In this document: piece by piece, positions 26,925 to 32,481 of the stretch
How positions within the stretch are numbered: the stretch's first letter is position 1
Layout: every line of letters begins with the position of its first letter
From: Planctomycetaceae bacterium
Lineage (GTDB): Bacteria > Planctomycetota > Planctomycetia > Planctomycetales > Planctomycetaceae
Direction of reading: 5' to 3'
Assembly: GCA_020850695.1 (NCBI GenBank)
Contig: JADZEF010000179.1
Coordinates: 1 to 32,481, forward strand
Length of the DNA stretch: 32,481 bases
Position numbers and translations under genes: made by a program
The notes under the pieces: model-generated
What the model saw: only the letters and a program-made list of their open reading frames with translations
The model's database searches: none
Told to the model about the DNA's origin: nothing

Positions 26925-27509
26925 ATGGCAACCGCCACAGTGACGCCGGCGACGGAGGAAGCCGAGGCACCGCATCCTCAGCCCGACAAGCTTTACGAAA
27001 TCCTGTATGGACGGGTTGTGGAGAAACCGATGAGCGCATTGGCCGCGTGGATTGCAACCCGCCTCGCGACCCGCCTCGATCGGTTCACCCAGGAGCACCA
27101 ACTGGGAAACATTGTTTCCGAGATGTTGTTCATTCTTCACGCCCGGCGCAATTTGCGGCGCCGGCCGGATGTCGCTTTCGTCTCGGTCGAACGCTGGCCG
27201 CTCAATCAGTTGCTTCCCTTTGATGAAGACTGGGCGGTTTCGCCTTCCCTCGCCATTGAAATCGTCAGTCCGAGCAATACGTTCAACGGATTGCTCGCGA
27301 AGATCCGCGAGTACTTCCGCCACGGCGTCCTTGAGGTGTGGGTCTTCTCCCCCGAGGAGCGGTTGATCTACGTTTACCGCTCGCCGACGGAGGTGCGGAT
27401 TCTGAAAGCCGGAGACACCATCTCAACCGAGTTGATCCCCGGCTGGTCCGCACCGATCACGGAACTCATTCCGGAAGTCCCCGAGCAGTTGCCCGCTTTG
27501 GATGAATGA
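26925..27509 (+). CDS. Uma2 family (DUF820) PD-(D/E)XK-type protein
   Basis: The 194-residue protein has the family order: YEILYGRVVEKP near 24-35, RRPDVAFVS with D82, LAIEIVSPSN with E112, and the lysine in AKIREYFRHGVLEVWVFSP (K126). These residues form the PD-(D/E)XK nuclease-like site. Uma2 proteins are found in large numbers in cyanobacteria, planctomycetes and others; most are thought to be nucleases or their remnants, but a specific role is not established. The ATG at 26925 has GAGGT nine bases upstream; a TTG at 26904 is not needed. Confidence 0.87.
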   Translation: MATATVTPATEEAEAPHPQPDKLYEILYGRVVEKPMSALAAWIATRLATRLDRFTQEHQLGNIVSEMLFILHARRNLRRRPDVAFVSVERWPLNQLLPFDEDWAVSPSLAIEIVSPSNTFNGLLAKIREYFRHGVLEVWVFSPEERLIYVYRSPTEVRILKAGDTISTELIPGWSAPITELIPEVPEQLPALDE

Positions 27510-27557
27510 ATAAGTGCTTCCATCCGCGGATTGACCCAAAGGATGTCGCTCCCCCGA

Positions 27558-28361
27558 TCACCCTCCGAGGTCCGCCAACTTCTCCTGAAGGTTCTCGGCG
27601 GCGCGAAGGAACTGGCTCTTCAGCTTGGCCGGCAGTTCGTGAAACGATTCGGCGAACTCGGGAGTGATGGTGCGGCTGATCTTTTCGAGCGTCGCCGCCA
27701 TCCGCTTCACCACCTGCTCGACGCTGGGACCGTGAGTGTCTTCATGGCTGCCGCGGTTCGGCGGTGCCGGAGCGGGGGCCGAGTCGTCCCCTTCCCACGG
27801 CGGTGCATTGGCGTCCGACTCGCGGGCAAACCCCGCCATCGTGGCCGCCATGTCATTCGCTGCCGAGGGATTGCGGGCGCCGCCCCCCTCCCCTTCCCCG
27901 AATTCATCCGGGTCGCGAACCGGCCGCACGTCTCCCGAAACGTAACTGACGGGCGCGCCCCACTCGGCCGAAGCAACCTCCGCCTCGGCTTCCTCCCCGT
28001 GCATCGTCCGCCGCCACGCCTTCATCTCGGCGACCGTCGCCTCGTTCTCCTGAGCCCATTGCAGGCATTCCGGAGCGTCGTTCCAGTTGAGGGCGACATA
28101 GAAATGCGACCACTTCAGCGAGGCGTATTCGGTCACCACGTCGCCGAACGTCTCCCACGTCCGCCGCCGCTGATAGACCTGGTCTGCACTCAAACCGACC
28201 AGCAGGCCGAAGTCCCCGTCGGTGCGCCCGCGGGCGTACTTCTTCGTCCATTGGGCCGCACATTCGCCGACGACCCAGTTGCACTGGCTCACCGCGGTCT
28301 GGGCCCGCGTGATCAGATCCGATTCCGTTTCTTGGACTTCCTGAACTCCGGCTGTCGACAT
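27558..28361 (-). CDS. Unrecognised conserved-looking protein
   Basis: The 267-residue protein has two structured parts separated by a disordered linker. Residues about 14-130 are helical and aromatic-rich, with NWVVGECAAQWTKKYARGRTDGDFGLLVGLSADQVYQRRRTW split over residues 26-70 and then KWSHFYVALNWNDA. The second half of this segment looks like a helix-turn-helix or ParB-like adaptor, which would fit DNA binding, but I cannot name the family. Residues about 130-200 are acidic and Gly/Pro/Ala-rich. The last 60 residues form a coiled region with EQVVKRMAATLEKISR and LKSQFLRAAENLQEKL. No signal peptide or membrane segment. The ATG at 28361 has AAAGGA nine bases upstream. It is convergent with the Uma2 gene. 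Confidence 0.7.
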   Translation of the reverse strand: MSTAGVQEVQETESDLITRAQTAVSQCNWVVGECAAQWTKKYARGRTDGDFGLLVGLSADQVYQRRRTWETFGDVVTEYASLKWSHFYVALNWNDAPECLQWAQENEATVAEMKAWRRTMHGEEAEAEVASAEWGAPVSYVSGDVRPVRDPDEFGEGEGGGARNPSAANDMAATMAGFARESDANAPPWEGDDSAPAPAPPNRGSHEDTHGPSVEQVVKRMAATLEKISRTITPEFAESFHELPAKLKSQFLRAAENLQEKLADLGG

Positions 28362-29227
28362 CTGCGTCCGTCCTTTCCGTACTCCTGCAAGCCGGCCGAC
28401 GGTCGACGTCGCAACGGCTTCCGAGTGTCTCACAAAGTCTGATGGCTCATTGTTTCGTGCGAACGGTCATGCCTCGCCGCATTCCGCTGACCCAAGGGCC
28501 AGCGAACTCGCCGCACGGTGACTGCATGACCACGACCGGCCTCCGGGGAGTCGAATGACGAGCATTCGCTCCCGACGTGCCAAGGGGCGGGCCGGCGGTC
28601 ACGCCGACAGCCGCTCCGTTTCGCCGCAAGGCCGCCTCAATGCAGCTCTTACGGAGCGAGCGCCCTCTGTGACGCCCGCAGTGGACTCCCATCCTCAATG
28701 CCGGTGTGGCAGCGCGTCGATCGCAAGGACCAGCGCCCGCTCTCCCGCATCGCCGGGGAAGCGAATCGTAGTCGCCCCGCCCCGCGAATGCCACGTCCCA
28801 TCCCTCGCCCGCTGACGAGTTCCCGACAACTCGCCATTCCATCCCCTGCGTCACTTCATCAGGCGGAATAGTTGACCCCTTCACATGCAATCCCCCCGAT
28901 CTCTGCAGATCTCGCCACCGTTAAAGTCTCTTGACGGTCCAAAGCCAGAGAACTACGATCCCGGACGTTGTCGACGTGGAGCGTTCGCGGCGCAAGTGGT
29001 GTCGCAGATTGGCTCTTCTTCCAGCATTCCGACCGAAAACACGGCGAACTCGTCACCGGTTTCGGGTGTCCGTTGGGAGAGAGCGGGGCTTCGAGAACTC
29101 CTTCCTTGACGTGGGAAAGTCGGTTCAAGGAACCCCGGACGAACGCCGATAACTCATGCTGTCGACACAACCCGCAACGCGGGAAGAATTGACAGGAGCA
29201 AGTCGGACACGTCAGCAAGTGAGAGAC
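28362..29227. other. 866-base stretch without a supported gene
   Basis: Frames exist on both strands (for example minus 28447-28890 and minus 28859-29218), but their codon patterns are irregular, and I recognise no family. The minus frame that starts at 28890 begins plausibly (MHVKGSTIPPDEVTQGMEW) and degrades after about 45 residues, so it may be a decayed small gene. TTGACA at 29189-29194 is a possible -35 box for the tRNA gene. Confidence 0.4.
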
Positions 29228-29300
29228 AAGGCGCCGTAGCCAAGCGGTAAGGCAGTGGATTGCAAATCCACCATCCCCGGTTCGATCCCGGGCGGCGCCT
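29228..29300 (+). tRNA. tRNA-Cys (anticodon GCA)
   Basis: The cloverleaf closes with the acceptor stem GGCGCCG/CGGCGCC, a D-arm GCC-AAGCGGTAA-GGC, the anticodon stem GTGGA/TCCAC around TTGCAAA (anticodon GCA), and the T-arm CCCGG-TTCGATC-CCGGG. The discriminator is U at 29300, as expected for tRNA-Cys. The CCA end is not encoded. Its 3' half is a likely integration site for the neighbouring recombinase. Confidence 0.97.
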
Positions 29301-29340
29301 CTTCAACATCAGCGGTCGTCATTCGTCCGCGGTCGACAGC

Positions 29341-29365
29341 AAACCCCCGCATCGTCGGGGGTTTT
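29341..29365 (+). terminator. Terminator behind tRNA-Cys (works on both strands)
   Basis: A 9-bp stem AAACCCCCG (29341-29349) with CGGGGGTTT (29356-29364), a 6-base loop and a TTTT run (29362-29365) lie 41 bases after the tRNA. The A-rich start also gives a short U-run on the minus strand. It lies inside the last part of the integrase frame, which argues that the true integrase end is upstream of it. Confidence 0.75.
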
Positions 29366-30892
29366 GTCGTTTCGGGAGAGGATGAATCAGAAGGCTCACC
29401 GTCGTCAATCGTCGTCAGGCGTCGTCCTGAAAAATCAATGACAGGTGCAACCCGGAGTGCAACCCGCGCGTCGGCGCAAGTCGTTGATGCTCCGTCCGTG
29501 CCAGTCGCTTTTGCTGATGCCGATTCGGTCGGAATTGCCGGCAGTCGAGCCACTGAACCTGCAAGATCGCTCACGGAGAGGTGGGTGTAGTGGCCGGCCG
29601 TGAGCCGCGGATCGGAGTGTCGGGCCAGCTTCTGGGCTTCCTGGAGCGTCACGCCGGCTCTGCCGAGGTCGGTGATGAACTGGGACCGGAGAGCGTGGAA
29701 GTCGAACACGCGCCCGTCGGAATCGACGTACTGGAATCGGTCGGACTGCTCGCGGGATTCCCGTTCGGTTGGATCGTTCTCAGCGGCCTTGATCCAAGCG
29801 TCCCGGGCGGCCTTCAGATCGGCCTTGAGCATCTTCGCCCCGACTCGCCACCAGCTGCCGGCCCACAGCGGGGACGCATCCTGAGAGCGGCCGCGGAGCT
29901 TGATGGAAGGCTTCGAGGTTCCACCCCCCTGCCCTCCCCCGAGAAAATCTCGGAGAGCGGCGGCCACGTCCGAATGGAGCGGTAGTTCGGCACCACGCCG
30001 CGCCTTCTCGTCGCCGGCGTCGATGATCACCGTCGGATGCTCGGCGTCGAGCCGAAGCGATCTCTCCGTGAGGCTCGCGAGCTCTGATTCCCGCAAGCCC
30101 GTCCGGGCCGCGACGAGGTAGATGAGCCGTCGGGTCTTGCCGTCCAGACTGCGGAACGTTTTCTTGCTGTTGCTGGTGACCGTCAGCAGTTCGGCAAAGT
30201 CGACTGCAGACAACGTCCGCCGCACGCGCCGGCGGTCCGTCTTCACGTTGAGCGGCCGCAAGGTGAGGAAAGGATTCGCCGAAATCCGGCTGGTCTAGAC
30301 GCACCAGGTCGCGAAAGCCTTCGAACACTGGAGATGGTAATTCGACGTCGCGACGGCCATTCCTGCGTCGCGCTGACTTTTCAGCCAGGCGCCCAGCTTG
30401 TCGGCGGAGAGCTCAGGAAGCCGGCCGAACCCGCACCCGGCGAAGGCGGCTGTTGCCCGAGCGATCGTGTCGCGGACGTGCTTCTCGGTGTTGTTCTTCG
30501 ACTGGATGTGAAGTTCAAACGCTCCGAGATGCTCGGTCAGCGGGAGTCGGTTCGCCTCTTCGAAGCGGCCCAACCCCTCGGTGTGGTTCTCCGCGTCGCG
30601 AAGGATCCGGGCTTCCAGCTGCCGCGTCGCCTCCTTCGAGGAGTAGCCAGCCCGCTCGACCTGCGTCCCGTCAGGAAGGCGGACGCGGAGGTACCACTTC
30701 GTGGACTTTTCCTCGAGGCGCTTTGCCCCTGGCGTCTTGCTGGTCACCGGGTTGCCGGCGGAGTCACGGCGCTTGCCCGTGGTCGGGTCGACGTAGCGGA
30801 TGATGCGTTTGCGGAAGAGCATGGGCGAGACCTTTTGTCGATCGACTCGGACGGTAACGCGGGACGTATTTCGACTTTCGAGACGAGGTCGG

Positions 30893-32481
30893 CTACTTCG
30901 CCGGATTCACACCGTTGGACGGTGGATTCTTGGACGCGATGAAGTCGTACATGCGGCGGGCGAGATAGCGTGCATCGTCGGTGAGATCGGCCCAACTCCG
31001 GATGTGGCTGAGAGCCCTGTCGCAGAACTCGATCTTGTCTTTGATCGTGCCGGATTTCGCAGAGTATGGCCGACCAGTCGAAGCACTCCTCGTAGACTTC
31101 CCACCCGGAAGGATGCATTCTTCGATGAACTTGCCAAGCGGCCGTAATTTGAATGCGGTCCGTTCGAAATCTTCATTCAGGACCGCTCCGGCACCCTCGT
31201 AGCTTCGAACTGTCGCGAGGAGCACCTTTTCGCTGAGCAGGTTTTCTACCTCGCGGCATGGCAACCGGAAGTACCGGTCTTTCAGCACGCCTTCCAGCCT
31301 CTTCCTCCTTGTCTCTTTTGCCCCACGACCACTGTCCCGGTCCTCAACGAGGAACAGCTCGCCGCAAAGCCGGCCGACGTTGATTCCCTTTTCGTCAGCG
31401 AGAAACGACCAATGCGTAATCGTGGCACCGCCATACTCCACAAAGGAGAAATGGAGATCCTCCAAGAATCTTCGACGCGGGGTTCCATCTTCGTTCGGCT
31501 GCTTCTGGTAGAGATCAAGGTAATGCCGCAGGTAGCGGCGATCGGTGATACCTTCCACCCAGATCGTGCAGTTCGAAAGGAATACCGACGAGTTTCGTAC
31601 ACCCAATTCGGACAGAAGCGGGTGGTCGTCGTCACTGACCAGTGATACCTCGAAGGTCGCTGCGGAAGATGAGTTCCCTGATTCAAGGGTTTTCCGCAGC
31701 TTGTAGATGGAGCAGTGCTGACGATCAATCGTGATATCAAGAAACTGATGCGAGTGCGTGGCGACGAAGGTTTGGCATGAACCGGGGTGATCCAGCACCG
31801 CGTCGATAAATTTTCTCTGAAAGCCGGGGTGCAAAAACAGTTCCGGCTCTTCGACGAAGTACAGCAGCGTCTCCTCTCGATGCAGAAACAGCGGAAGCGT
31901 CAGAATAATGATCTGGGAGAGCCCATCCCCAAGGTTGAAGATCGGCCTGTCGGTCTCGCCTCCTACCTTTACGTGGACTACCTTCGTTCTGGCATGAGGA
32001 GTGAGTCTCACAGTTCGGGAATCGAAGAATCGATCCGAGAGGAATTGCTCGTAGTCTGCGAGCAAGTCCTGATCGGAAGAGTCCCCATTCTTCAGGTGGT
32101 GAATCTGGTCATACAGTTCCATCCCTGTTCGAATTGGGTTCGATCGAAAATCCGTTCCGAATGCGGCCCTGAATGTGTCACCAGGGAAGTAGTCCTTGAT
32201 CGTCTGTGACCGAAGCACGTCGTCACCGCTCAGACGCAGACTGCGAAGCGTCGGAACGTAGACCATCCGCAAGTTAGGAACGGTCTGGCGTTGCGATGAC
32301 CCTAAGACATTCCGGAAACGGTGCATCATTTCCTGTGGCTCACGTCCGATCTTCTTTCTGAGTGACTCTCGTAGCTCATACTGGTATTGCAGCGAGCTGT
32401 TATAGAGCTCGTTTGCGATCGGTCTTGGATTGCTTCCATCTGTTGACTGCAGCGGAACAAAGGTTGTATCCAGAAGGTTGA
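30893..32481 (-). CDS. OLD-like AAA/ABC ATPase with Toprim nuclease domain (5' end outside window)
   Basis: The frame is open to the right edge, so the N-terminal Walker A part is missing; about 529 residues are visible. The ATPase part has an ABC-signature-like LGDGLSQIIILTLPL, Walker B in LLYFVEEPELFLHPGFQ, and the H-loop ATHSHQFLD. It is followed by a Toprim domain with the metal-binding glutamate in TIWVEGITDRRYL (E-G-x-x-D) and the acidic pair in LFLVEDRDSGRGAK. This is the architecture of OLD-family nucleases such as P2 Old and GajA of Gabija, which defend against phages. No UvrD-like (GajB) partner lies on the visible downstream side; upstream is not seen. It lies 71 bases before the integrase frame in the same direction and is probably island cargo. 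Confidence 0.85.
   Translation of the reverse strand, partial: NLLDTTFVPLQSTDGSNPRPIANELYNSSLQYQYELRESLRKKIGREPQEMMHRFRNVLGSSQRQTVPNLRMVYVPTLRSLRLSGDDVLRSQTIKDYFPGDTFRAAFGTDFRSNPIRTGMELYDQIHHLKNGDSSDQDLLADYEQFLSDRFFDSRTVRLTPHARTKVVHVKVGGETDRPIFNLGDGLSQIIILTLPLFLHREETLLYFVEEPELFLHPGFQRKFIDAVLDHPGSCQTFVATHSHQFLDITIDRQHCSIYKLRKTLESGNSSSAATFEVSLVSDDDHPLLSELGVRNSSVFLSNCTIWVEGITDRRYLRHYLDLYQKQPNEDGTPRRRFLEDLHFSFVEYGGATITHWSFLADEKGINVGRLCGELFLVEDRDSGRGAKETRRKRLEGVLKDRYFRLPCREVENLLSEKVLLATVRSYEGAGAVLNEDFERTAFKLRPLGKFIEECILPGGKSTRSASTGRPYSAKSGTIKDKIEFCDRALSHIRSWADLTDDARYLARRMYDFIASKNPPSNGVNPAK

Larger units (their letters stand above)
29212..30822 (-). pseudogene. Tyrosine recombinase/integrase interrupted by an in-frame TAG
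   Basis: The frame opens at the ATG at 30822 (AAAGG nine bases upstream). It runs for 175 residues with an N-terminal SAM-like/core-binding part (RAYSSKEATRQLEARIL-like YSSKEATRQLEARIL, LPELSADKLGAWLKSQ). It stops at TAG 30295-30297 and then continues in the same frame without other damage to 29212. The second part holds the catalytic residues: R in ARTGLRESEL, a K in DEKARRGAELPL, H-A-L-R, and H...Y in RHSDPRLTAGHYTH. The last 25 residues (PGIEPGMVDLQSTALPLGYG) are the antisense reading of the tRNA-Cys gene. The frame would end more naturally near 29390. It is either a dead integrase or one expressed by stop read-through. The remnant borders the 3' end of tRNA-Cys, as island integrases do. 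Confidence 0.85.

Noticed and set aside
28859..29218. Minus-strand frame starting MLTCPTCSCQFFPRC with several Cys
   Set aside because: No ribosome-binding site, no family match, irregular composition after about 30 residues, and it overlaps the tRNA promoter region.

Overview
The window looks like a chromosomal segment of a planctomycete, probably of the order Planctomycetales. The DNA is GC-rich. It carries several families typical of that phylum: a DUF1501 protein, a Gfo/Idh/MocA oxidoreductase, a secreted cytochrome c with planctomycete-type CxxCH modules, a leucine-rich-repeat membrane protein, a DUF1559 pseudopilin (prepilin motif followed by FLDGH near the C-terminus), a secreted prenyltransferase-like/HEAT protein and a Uma2 protein. 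These assignments come from motifs read by eye; no database search was run.

Layout. Bases 1-2185 hold the end of a DUF1501 gene (+), a small hypothetical gene (-) and a Gfo/Idh/MocA oxidoreductase (-). Bases 2576-5622 hold a secreted two-CxxCH protein with a degenerate peptidase-like C-terminus and, 11 bases later, glycine oxidase thiO. Bases 5708-8727 are a minus-strand run: LRR protein, a strong intrinsic terminator, ndk and carA. A heptamer tandem array lies between carA and a divergent Ser/Thr kinase (9166-10839). accA follows, then a frameshifted REP-associated (IS200-like) transposase with a REP-like hairpin just behind it. Bases 12764-15508 (-) carry a possible zinc-ribbon protein, a CvpA-like protein and dtd. 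A large autotransporter (-) fills 15710-18841.

The most interesting block is 19467-23108 (+). A sigma70-like promoter leads directly into a well-preserved cobalamin riboswitch. The riboswitch is followed by a DUF1559 pseudopilin, a small lipoprotein, a DUF6580-like membrane protein and a BtuF-like cobalamin-binding protein. Together these look like a B12-controlled uptake locus built from parts not normally associated with B12 transport.

Bases 23201-28361 hold a secreted prenyltransferase/HEAT protein (-), an oligosaccharide flippase-like protein (+), a Uma2 protein (+) and an unrecognised conserved-looking protein (-). At 29228-29300 there is a tRNA-Cys(GCA). Next to its 3' end lies a tyrosine recombinase broken by one in-frame TAG, and then an OLD-like ATPase/Toprim nuclease that runs off the right edge. 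This is the usual layout of the left end of an integrated island, here with a phage-defence-type cargo.

The intergenic regions carry at least eight different long inverted repeats or tandem arrays, each with its own sequence. This density is itself notable. Many real starts lie downstream of the longest open frame because upstream repeats stay open; where I chose an internal start, the reason is given.
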